Shown here: piece after piece, positions 57,375 to 64,000 of the stretch
Layout: each line of letters begins with the position of its first letter
Numbering within the stretch: position 1 is the first letter of the stretch
Origin: Gemmatimonadota bacterium
Lineage (GTDB): Bacteria > Gemmatimonadota > Gemmatimonadetes > Longimicrobiales > Gaopeijiaceae
Assembly (NCBI GenBank): GCA_028874905.1
Contig: JAPPGZ010000107.1
Span: forward strand, 62,001-126,000
Reading direction: 5' to 3'
DNA: 64,000 nt
Program-made: the position numbers and the translations under genes
Notes under the pieces: model-generated
The model's input: only the letters and a program-made list of their open reading frames with translations
What the model was told of the DNA's origin: nothing
The model's database searches: none

Positions 57375-58913
57375 CTACGCTGCCTTGTACTTCGCCGTCA
57401 CATCCGACCGGGCGCGCCCGGCAAGGAGCCGGAACTCGTCATGGCGCATGAGCGGGTCGTCCCGCAGGTCCAGCCGCAACCGGGTTCGCCGCCTGAGCCT
57501 CTGCAGGAACTGCGGCTCGAACTCCATGACCTGCAGGGCGACCTCCGGATGGACCCGTACCTGGATGTCCTGCTTCTCACCGGCAGCGGCGGCCCTCCTC
57601 ACGCAACGTTCGATCTCCCTGACGACCGAGGTGGGTGTCCACACGCGTCCGCTGCCGCTGCACGCCGCGCAGGGTTCGGTGAGCGACTGCAGAAGCGATG
57701 GGCGGACACGTTGCCGGGTCATCTCGATCAGCCCGAGGTCCGACACTTCCCACGTGCGAGTGCGTGCGCGATCCCGTCCCAGGCAGGTTCGGAGTTCCTG
57801 CAGGACCCGGCCCCGGTTCTCCTGCGACTCCATGTCGATGAAGTCAATGACGATAATGCCGCCGATGTCGCGCAGGCGGAGTTGCGCCGCGATCTCGCGA
57901 GCGGCGTCCAGATTGGTCTTCAGAATCGTCTGCTCCGGGTCCTTCTTCTTCCTGCCGGTGAACCGTCCGGTGTTGACGTCCACGGACACCAGCGCTTCGG
58001 TCTGCTCGATGATCACGTGTCCGCCGGAGGGGAGTTCGACCTTTCTGTGGAAGGCGCGTTGAATGTCCGCCTCCACACCTGCGTGATCGAAGAGGGGTAC
58101 GTCGCCCGCGTAGTAGTGGACTCGATCGAGAAGATCGGGATCGAAGGTCCGGACGTACTGGACGATCTGCCGGTAGACGTCCCGGTTGTCCACCGTGACC
58201 CCGTCGAAACGATTGGTGAAGAGGTCTCGGATTACCCCGGAGATCAGCTTTGCCTCTGCGTGGAGCAGCGCGGGGGCGTCGGACCGGTCCGCCTTCTTCC
58301 GGATCGAGCGCCACTGCTTGCGGAGGTGGCGATACTCCTTCTCCAGACGCTCCTGTGTCAGCTCCTCACCGGCAGTACGCACGATCACTCCGCCCGATCC
58401 TTCCTCGACGACAGCCTTGGCCATGCCACGGAGCCGGCCGCGTTCACGGCGGTGTTCGATCTTGCGGCTCACGCCCACATGATCGGTCTCGGGCATGTAG
58501 ACAAGGAAGCGCCCGGGCAGGGAGATCTCGGTCGTGACCCGGGGCCCCTTTGTCGAGATCGCCTCCTTGGTCACCTTGACCACGACGATCTGGCCCTTGG
58601 TCAGAACCTCCTGGATGGGAGGCGAACTGCGGTCCCGTCCCCGTGCCCGCCGCACGCCTCCGTCGCCGTGCCCGCCGTTTTCAGAGGATCTTGCCAGGTC
58701 GGCCGCGTGCAGGAACGCCGCCTTCTCCTCGCCGATGTTTACAAAAGCTGCCTGGATGCCGGGCAGTACCGACTCGACACGGCCGAGAAAAATGTCACCG
58801 ACGAGCCGGCCCTGGTCCGGCCGGTCGAACATGAGTTCGGCAAGTGCCCCGTTTTCGGTGATCGCGACCCAGGACTCCTCGTCCGAGGTGCTGATCAGGA
58901 TTTCTCTTTTCAA
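57375..58913 (-). CDS. rng: Ribonuclease G/E family protein
   Basis: A 512-residue endoribonuclease of the RNase G/E family, active in rRNA maturation and mRNA decay. An S1 domain (about 35-125) is present but interrupted by a charged Gly-rich loop (ENGGHGDGGVRRARGRD). The catalytic part has VSVDVNTGRFTG and GGIIVIDFIDM with the Asp pair for Mg2+, and the zinc-link CAACSGSG matches the CPxC region. It lacks the long C-terminal scaffold of E. coli RNase E. The start is TTG 58913: MKREILISTS follows directly and GGGAGAGA precedes it. The encoding of rplU-rpmA next to it is a common gene order. Confidence 0.93.
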   Translation of the reverse strand: MKREILISTSDEESWVAITENGALAELMFDRPDQGRLVGDIFLGRVESVLPGIQAAFVNIGEEKAAFLHAADLARSSENGGHGDGGVRRARGRDRSSPPIQEVLTKGQIVVVKVTKEAISTKGPRVTTEISLPGRFLVYMPETDHVGVSRKIEHRRERGRLRGMAKAVVEEGSGGVIVRTAGEELTQERLEKEYRHLRKQWRSIRKKADRSDAPALLHAEAKLISGVIRDLFTNRFDGVTVDNRDVYRQIVQYVRTFDPDLLDRVHYYAGDVPLFDHAGVEADIQRAFHRKVELPSGGHVIIEQTEALVSVDVNTGRFTGRKKKDPEQTILKTNLDAAREIAAQLRLRDIGGIIVIDFIDMESQENRGRVLQELRTCLGRDRARTRTWEVSDLGLIEMTRQRVRPSLLQSLTEPCAACSGSGRVWTPTSVVREIERCVRRAAAAGEKQDIQVRVHPEVALQVMEFEPQFLQRLRRRTRLRLDLRDDPLMRHDEFRLLAGRARSDVTAKYKAA

Positions 58914-59102
58914 TTGGTCTCTCCCAAGGTGTACCCGCGATCGGCCAACGCCTGTCCGGCCCGTCCCGGCCACGTACCCGCCACGGTTGGGCGTGGTACG
59001 CAAACCGGCGACCGGGCTCGGCAGAAACGCCTCCGAACCACGGATCATGAAATCGTCGCGGCCCTGGCGAGAATGCCCATGGGCCCGAACCTGCCGGACG
59101 CA

Positions 59103-60314
59103 TCATGAGGCGTACTCCCGCGCAAGATGCCGGGCGATTACGGTTTTCTGGATTTCGCTGGTGCCCTCGCCGATCTCGCAGGCCTTCGCATCGCGCATCA
59201 TTCGCTCGACCGGGTAGTCCGCGGTGTAGCCCGCGCCACCGAGCGCCTGAACCGCGGTCCGAGCCGACTTCGCCGCCAACTCGGATGCGGTGAGCTTTGC
59301 CATTGCCGCCTCCTTCGCGAAGGGGAGGCGCTGTCCTTTCAGCCAGGCCGCATGATAGGTCAGGTGCCGGGCACCTTGAATCGCAGCTGCAAGTTCGGCC
59401 AGCGAGAACCGGATGTCCTGGAAGTCCCACACGGGCCGCCTGAACTGGCGCCTGCGGCTGGTGTAACGCACTGCCTCGTCCAGGGCTCCCTGTGCGATGC
59501 CGAGCGAGAGCGCAGCGATGCCGATGCGGCCCGCATCCAGCGTACGCATGAAGTTCGTGAAGCCTTCGCCCTCCGTTCCCAGCCTCTGGTCCTCGCTGAC
59601 CCAGGTGTCCTGAAAGTGGAGTTCGCGGGTGTCCGAAGCCCGCCACCCCAGCTTGTCTTCCCGAGCTCCCGAAGTCACCCCGTCCGCATAGGGCAATTCG
59701 GGACGGTGTCCCACGCCGACTCGCGCGGTCTCGTCCAGATCGATGGTCGGCTTGCACACGATGAAGCTGGTGATTCCGCGATGACCCTCACCCGGTGTCG
59801 TCACGGCGGTCACGACGAAGACTTCGCCCACGCCCGCATGCGTGATGAAGATCTTGCTGCCCGTGATGCTGTAGCCGCCGTCCCTCACGACCGCTCTTGT
59901 TCGCGTGCCGGAGGCGTCCGAGCCGGCGCCGGGCTCGGTGAGGCCAAAGCCGCCCAGTACCTGCCCGGAGGCCAATAGCGGTATGAATCGCTCTTTCTGG
60001 GCATCCGACCCGAACGCGAGAATCGGCGACGTGCCCAGGGTCGTGTGCGCAGAGACCGTGATCGCGTGACTCGCGTCGTGGCGGGCGAGCTCCTCGACGA
60101 CCAGGACATAGCTGAGATAATCGAGTCCCATCCCGGACAACTCGCGCGGCACGGGCACACCGAGCCAGCCGCGCTCGGCCATGGCCCTGACGTTGTCCCA
60201 GGGAAAGCGCCCGGTTTCGTCAAGCTCCCGTGCCACCGGCGCGATGGCCTCGAGCGCAAAACGGCGCACGTCGGCCTGGAGATTGATGTGACCGCGATCC
60301 AGATATGGGAACAT
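59103..60314 (-). CDS. Acyl-CoA dehydrogenase
   Basis: A 403-residue FAD enzyme that makes the 2,3-enoyl-CoA and passes electrons to EtfAB. Features are GFGLTEPGAGSDASG, GSKIFITHAG, TLDAGRIGIAALSLGIAQGALDEA and QALGGAGYTADYPVERMMRDAKACEIGEGTSEIQ with the conserved catalytic-position Glu. The short- or branched-chain group seems likely (isovaleryl, butyryl, or methylbutyryl), but chain specificity cannot be read off. It follows the RecQ-like gene by 39 bases in the minus-strand run and is close to a hydratase and an AtuA pair. Confidence 0.95.
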   Translation of the reverse strand: MFPYLDRGHINLQADVRRFALEAIAPVARELDETGRFPWDNVRAMAERGWLGVPVPRELSGMGLDYLSYVLVVEELARHDASHAITVSAHTTLGTSPILAFGSDAQKERFIPLLASGQVLGGFGLTEPGAGSDASGTRTRAVVRDGGYSITGSKIFITHAGVGEVFVVTAVTTPGEGHRGITSFIVCKPTIDLDETARVGVGHRPELPYADGVTSGAREDKLGWRASDTRELHFQDTWVSEDQRLGTEGEGFTNFMRTLDAGRIGIAALSLGIAQGALDEAVRYTSRRRQFRRPVWDFQDIRFSLAELAAAIQGARHLTYHAAWLKGQRLPFAKEAAMAKLTASELAAKSARTAVQALGGAGYTADYPVERMMRDAKACEIGEGTSEIQKTVIARHLAREYAS

Positions 60315-60353
60315 CGAACAAGGAAAAAGAGCTGTTTTCGGGCTGGTCGATCT

Positions 60354-61874
60354 TCAGGACCGAAGACCCCAGCGGCGCTCGCATCTGTCGCACGAGCCGC
60401 ATGACCGCCAGCCGGGCACCTCTCCAAGGTAACGCAAAAGCGCCATTCTTCGGCATCCCCGGCGTCCGCAGTAGTTCTTCATGGCACGCAATCGGTCCAC
60501 GGCCTGACGGCGCGCGGCCACGAGCGGCCCGAGGTCGGGAGCGCTACCGGTCAGGGCGATGGCACGTCCCTGGACGCCGGGCGGGCGTTCCGCCTCACCG
60601 TCCGGCCAGTTGTCCACCCACTCGGCCAGCAATGGGTCGAGCCGAAGGGCACCGCAGCGCATGAGCCACTTGAAGAGCGGTACGTTGCCGGCGTTCGGGA
60701 CCGGGACCCCGGGCGCCGGCGCACCCGGCTTCACCTGCTCGGACGCCCGGAGCTTCCGCAGAAGCGCCAGAACCTCGCGCGGCCTGGGGTAGGCACGCTC
60801 CAGAAACGCTTCCGGAACACGCCAGTCGTGCCGATGCACGAAGCCCAGCGCCAGGGAGTCGGTGCCGTCGCGTCCGGCGCGTCCAGCCTCCTGATAGTAG
60901 CTCTCAAGCGAGCCCGGGAAGGCGTAGTGAAAGACGGCCCAGACATCCCCGCGGTCGATCCCCATGCCGAACGCACAGGTCGCCACGACGACGTTGGAAG
61001 CTCGAGACATGAAGCGCTCCTGGACGGCCTGGCGCTCCTCGCCGGGAAGCGCTGCGTGATATGCATCTCCGATCACGCCCCGGCTGGCGAGAGCCCTGCG
61101 CACGCTCACCACCAGGCGGCGCGTGGGCGCATAGACGATCAGTGCCCGCCCGGTGCATTCCGGCGGGGCACGCCGGACCAGTTGGACCATGGCACGGATC
61201 CGCTCGGAACCGGGTTTCCGTCTCGACACCATCCAGCGGATGTTGGGCCGGTCGAAGGACGTGACGACCCTCACGGGATCGTCCATGCCGAGTACCCGCA
61301 CGATGTCGTCCCGGACGGCCGGCGTCGCGGTGGCGGTTACCGCCAGCACCGGGGCCGCAACGATCTCGCGGAGCGGCAGCATGCGGCGGAATGCAGGGCG
61401 AAACTCGTGACCCCATTCCGAGATGCAGTGGGCTTCATCGACGGTGATCAGTGAGACCCGCGCGCGGCGCAGTATGTCCCGAAGGCGCTTCGCCTCCAAG
61501 CGCTCGGGCGAGCAGAACAGCAGATCCAGCCGGCCCTGCCGGAGCCGTCGCTCGTGGCGTTGCTGCGCGTCCTTCGAATCCTGGGAGGTAAGCGATGCCG
61601 CTCGCAGCCCGATGCGGCGTGCGCGATCTACCTGGTCCTTCATCAGGGAGATGAGTGGACTGACCACCAGCACCAGACCGTCCGACATGAAGGCGGGGAG
61701 CTGGTAGCAGAGGGTCTTCCCACCTCCCGTTGGGAGTACCCCGAGCGTGTCGTGCCCCGACAGGACGCTGACGATCAGGCGCTCCTGCCCCGGCCTGAAC
61801 CCGTCGAACCCGAATTTCGCCCGCAACGTGGCGCGGGCTGAGCGTGCCAGGGAGCGGCGGTCGTCTGCTGCCAT
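60354..61874 (-). CDS. RecQ-family DEAH-box helicase
   Basis: A 506-residue ATP-dependent DNA helicase. Walker A is TGGGKTLCYQLPA, the DEAH box is VDEAHCISEWGHEFRP, and motif VI-type QEAGRAGRDG is present. The C-terminal zinc-like part (YCGRRGCRRMALLRYLGE..CGSCDRC) shows the Cys set of RecQ. No HRDC domain is visible, and the length is shorter than RecQ (about 600), so it is a short RecQ-like protein. ATG 61874 is chosen over TTG 61886. It lies among acyl-CoA catabolism genes with no obvious functional link. Confidence 0.92.
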   Translation of the reverse strand: MAADDRRSLARSARATLRAKFGFDGFRPGQERLIVSVLSGHDTLGVLPTGGGKTLCYQLPAFMSDGLVLVVSPLISLMKDQVDRARRIGLRAASLTSQDSKDAQQRHERRLRQGRLDLLFCSPERLEAKRLRDILRRARVSLITVDEAHCISEWGHEFRPAFRRMLPLREIVAAPVLAVTATATPAVRDDIVRVLGMDDPVRVVTSFDRPNIRWMVSRRKPGSERIRAMVQLVRRAPPECTGRALIVYAPTRRLVVSVRRALASRGVIGDAYHAALPGEERQAVQERFMSRASNVVVATCAFGMGIDRGDVWAVFHYAFPGSLESYYQEAGRAGRDGTDSLALGFVHRHDWRVPEAFLERAYPRPREVLALLRKLRASEQVKPGAPAPGVPVPNAGNVPLFKWLMRCGALRLDPLLAEWVDNWPDGEAERPPGVQGRAIALTGSAPDLGPLVAARRQAVDRLRAMKNYCGRRGCRRMALLRYLGEVPGWRSCGSCDRCERRWGLRS

Positions 61875-61943
61875 GCCCGGCAACAAGGCGGCGCGCAGCG
61901 GGCACGGGAATGGCCGGATGGGACGGCATCTCGGTGCCCGGGG

Positions 61944-62138
61944 TCAGGAGTCGTCCCGCTCGGGCAGGAAGCGAAGCAACAACCCCAGAGCCAAAACCCC
62001 GATTCCGGACCAGATGAGCCAGCCCAGGTCAAAGCCCATGCCGACGAACGCCAACCCGGCTCCGATCACGAGAGCTCTGACCTTCCACGGCAGGAAGCGG
62101 TCCGGCTCCGTGGATTTGTAGCTGGACGGACGAAACAT
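61944..62138 (-). CDS. Small membrane protein of unknown function
   Basis: A 64-residue protein. After a polar start (FRPSSYKSTEPDRFLPWKV) come two hydrophobic helices (about 23-38 and 43-59) and a charged end (RFLPERDDS). No family is recognised; similar tiny two-helix proteins are common. ATG 62138 is chosen because upstream codons overlap the hydratase gene. It is 70 bases before the RecQ-like start and 11 bases after the hydratase stop, so it shares their transcript. Confidence 0.55.
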   Translation of the reverse strand: MFRPSSYKSTEPDRFLPWKVRALVIGAGLAFVGMGFDLGWLIWSGIGVLALGLLLRFLPERDDS

Positions 62139-62148
62139 CGGCGGTCCC

Positions 62149-62931
62149 TCAGTCCCCCTTCTTGCCCAGGAATCGGCGCACGCCATCGCGGCATTCGTCG
62201 CTCAGCCGCGCGGCGGCGTTCACCTCTGCGCCCCGGGCGATCGCGTCGGCAAAGTCAGCGCCCTCGATATCGTAGAACAGGCGCTTCGTGAGCGCGACCG
62301 CTCCAGGGGGACGCCGGGCCAGGTCCCGGAGGTACCGGTCCACTGCCGGTTCAAAACCCTCTTCGGGAATCACGCGCGTGATCAGACCGATCGAGGCCGC
62401 CTCCGTCGCATCGATCCGGTGGCCCCGCACGGCCAGCTCGAACGCCGCCGATTCGCCCACCTTCCTTCTCAGCATGGCCATCACCAGCGCCGGAACGAAG
62501 CCAAGATGGACTTCCGGATACCCGAAGGTGGCCGTCTCGCTGGCCAGAACCAGGTCGCACGCGGTCGCGAGCCCGCATCCGCCACCCAGAGCCCGTCCGT
62601 GCACGATCGCCACCACGGGCTTCGCCGCTTGCCGTATTTCGCGGAACAGCGCTCCGAGATGTTGTGCATCGGCCAAACCCGCTTCGAGCCCCCGGCCCTG
62701 AGAAGCGGCGATCTCGTCGAGATCGGCACCGGCGCAGAAGTCGGTCCCTGCACCCTGGATCGCGATCACGCGGACCGCCACGTCCCTGTCCGCCTCCGCG
62801 AGCGCTGCGCGCAACTCGCCGACCAGCGCCGCGTTCAGCGCATTCCTCTTGTGTTCACGACGTAGCTTCAACGTAGCTACACCGGCGGCCGACTCCCGCG
62901 ACACGGACGGGCTCCCCGGGGGCCGGCTCAT
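62149..62931 (-). CDS. Enoyl-CoA hydratase / methylglutaconyl-CoA hydratase-like
   Basis: A 260-residue crotonase-fold protein. The family motifs are RNALNAALVGELRAAL, TDFCAGADLDEIA, VHGRALGGGCGLATACDLVLA and FGYPEVHLGFVPA with the Glu position. The C-terminal helix is LGKKGD. The layout is like LiuC, the methylglutaconyl-CoA hydratase of leucine breakdown, but the assignment is by context with AtuA-type genes. Its ATG overlaps the AtuA-like stop by four bases (ATGA), a sign of coupled translation. Confidence 0.88.
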   Translation of the reverse strand: MSRPPGSPSVSRESAAGVATLKLRREHKRNALNAALVGELRAALAEADRDVAVRVIAIQGAGTDFCAGADLDEIAASQGRGLEAGLADAQHLGALFREIRQAAKPVVAIVHGRALGGGCGLATACDLVLASETATFGYPEVHLGFVPALVMAMLRRKVGESAAFELAVRGHRIDATEAASIGLITRVIPEEGFEPAVDRYLRDLARRPPGAVALTKRLFYDIEGADFADAIARGAEVNAAARLSDECRDGVRRFLGKKGD

Positions 62932-63311
62932 GACGCGCTCCCCGTTCCCCGTCCGGGATGGCGGCCGCGTCCGGCCACGCGCATGGCCACCTCTTCCGCG
63001 ACCTCGATCTCCATGCGCAGCAGGGCCGTACTGAACACCTTCCCCTGCGCGTCGGTCATCAGGGAGACGGTACCGCCCCCGTCCAGGGCGCCATGGAGCA
63101 GGAAGTTCACCGCGCAAAGATTGTCGAGTTCGAAACGCTCTACGGCCCCTTGTACCAGACTGCCGAAGTGCTGCTTCACGCGTTCCGCCGTAACCTGTTC
63201 CAGGATCAGGGGATAGTCCACCGGATCGTAAGCGATCAGTCCGATGTTGGCGGTGTCCCCTTTGTCTCCGGACCGGGCGTGAGCCAACTCCAGCAACGGT
63301 ATCCTAGGCAA
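62928..63311 (-). CDS. AtuA-like ferredoxin-fold domain protein
   Basis: A 127-residue protein matching the C-terminal domain of AtuA-type proteins: ELAHARSGDKGDTANIGLIAY and LDNLCAVNFLLHGAL. In AtuA of terpene-degrading Pseudomonas this fold is fused to the DUF1446 body; here it is a separate gene. TTG 63311 is chosen: GGGAGG lies nine bases before it and the conserved core starts soon after, whereas a TTG at 63359 would add a 16-residue region with no motif. It sits between the partial AtuA gene and the hydratase. Confidence 0.85.
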   Translation of the reverse strand: MPRIPLLELAHARSGDKGDTANIGLIAYDPVDYPLILEQVTAERVKQHFGSLVQGAVERFELDNLCAVNFLLHGALDGGGTVSLMTDAQGKVFSTALLRMEIEVAEEVAMRVAGRGRHPGRGTGSAS

Positions 63312-63380
63312 TGTCGGCACCCTCCCGGGAATCGGTCCGCAATACGCGCAGAAAAGCAATCACGCGGTGCTCCTCCTCCC

Positions 63381-64000
63381 TCATACCTCGACAACGTCCA
63401 CGTCGAGATGCGGTTCCACAACGGTCCGGTCGACAAGCGCAGGCCAATAGGCAACGATCTCCTGGACCCTGGGCCTTCCGCCTGCAAAGCCCGTAACCGC
63501 AGGGGGACCTGTCAGAACCAGCGGGGCGATCTCGCGGGTAAAGCGCTCGATCGCGGCGCGGTCAGGCCCTCGGACACCGACACGGAGCTGGACCTCGGGC
63601 AGATCCGGCGACGGCTCCCCCGCCAGGTGTCCGTGGGTGGCATCCCATCCTACAAGTTCGACCAGCACTCTTTCGAAGGCCAGGCCCAGGCGGTCCAGGC
63701 GCTCGCGCAGGATTCTGGCGGCGGACCGGGCCTTGGCGGCCGCGTCGGGCCAGGCATAGACGAGGGTTCCCACCGCCTTGTAGCCCGCGGCGTACGCGAC
63801 CGAGACCTTGAGGAAGGGTGTCGGGGGCCCGCCGCGAATCCCATGCACCCTGATCCGGTCAGCCCCTTCGGGGGCAAGGCCTATTGTGGTGAAATCCGCG
63901 GTGACGTCGGGGGTTATGTAGCTCGTGGGGTCACCCATTTCATAGAGGAGCTGTTCCTTTACGGTCCGCAGGGTCACGACGCCCCCTGATTCGGGGTGCT
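63381..64000 (-). CDS. AtuA/DUF1446 family protein, C-terminal part (5' end outside window)
   Basis: A partial gene of about 206 visible codons. The DUF1446 body is recognised by HPESGGVVTLRTVKEQLLYEMGD and DPTSYITPDVTADF, which in AtuA family members lie in the last third. The upstream part, which includes most of the DUF1446 domain, is beyond the window edge. The gene and the AtuA-like gene just downstream together make the usual AtuA architecture in two pieces. In Pseudomonas this family belongs to acyclic terpene and leucine/isovalerate use; the catalytic role is not known. Confidence 0.85.
   Translation of the reverse strand, partial: HPESGGVVTLRTVKEQLLYEMGDPTSYITPDVTADFTTIGLAPEGADRIRVHGIRGGPPTPFLKVSVAYAAGYKAVGTLVYAWPDAAAKARSAARILRERLDRLGLAFERVLVELVGWDATHGHLAGEPSPDLPEVQLRVGVRGPDRAAIERFTREIAPLVLTGPPAVTGFAGGRPRVQEIVAYWPALVDRTVVEPHLDVDVVEV

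Overview
This is a high-GC chromosomal stretch from a Gram-negative, outer-membrane bacterium. It has SurA-type chaperones, many lipoprotein signal peptides, a MltD-type transglycosylase and one predicted small beta-barrel. GC richness, frequent GTG and TTG starts, two S9 dipeptidyl-peptidase-like proteins side by side, FloA/NfeD, and broad acyl-CoA catabolism fit Gemmatimonadota or a similar deep lineage. That placement is inference from gene content; no marker gene was compared. I see no phage, insertion sequence, CRISPR array or rRNA.

Layout. 1-5.5 kb: end of mfd, two parvulin-type isomerases and pdxA, apparently with a CTG start. 5.6-9.5 kb: an unusual accessory cluster of a redoxin-like protein, a propeller lipoprotein, a secreted eight-cysteine peptide, a six-helix membrane protein, a zinc-finger anti-sigma-like protein and an ECF sigma factor. 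9.5-17.3 kb: holB, moaC, a LysM transglycosylase, guaB, an acyltransferase and acs. 17.4-21.6 kb: a Fur regulator, a LITAF-like zinc-ribbon membrane protein, a probable outer-membrane barrel, moeA and an M23 lipoprotein. 21.7-30.1 kb: a tight minus-strand run of etfA, etfB, an NhaC-type antiporter, a 3-methyladenine glycosylase, a NYN-LOTUS protein, a divergent AMP ligase and aroB. 30.3-41.5 kb: a class A PBP, a DUF3343 protein, a pyrimidine phosphorylase, two S9 peptidases, gltA and a DUF411 protein. 41.7-48.8 kb: tRNA-Leu(CAA), acnA, and a floA/nfeD unit with an extra membrane-anchored partner. 48.8-56.2 kb: a beta-oxidation-like operon, a sodium:solute symporter with its small partner, and chorismate mutase. 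56.2-64 kb, minus strand: a candidate structured RNA, rpmA, rplU, RNase G/E, an acyl-CoA dehydrogenase, a RecQ-like helicase, an enoyl-CoA hydratase and a split AtuA pair running off the window.

Most genes are housekeeping or central metabolism: TCA entry, acetate activation, molybdopterin, purine and pyridoxal phosphate synthesis, envelope assembly and acyl-CoA oxidation feeding EtfAB. Two places look most likely to hold something undescribed. One is the cysteine-rich peptide cluster with its own sigma/anti-sigma pair. The other is a roughly 300-nt minus-strand region downstream of rpmA with several GAAA-capped hairpins, a possible closing stem, a -10-like element and a terminator, which I cannot match to any RNA family I know.
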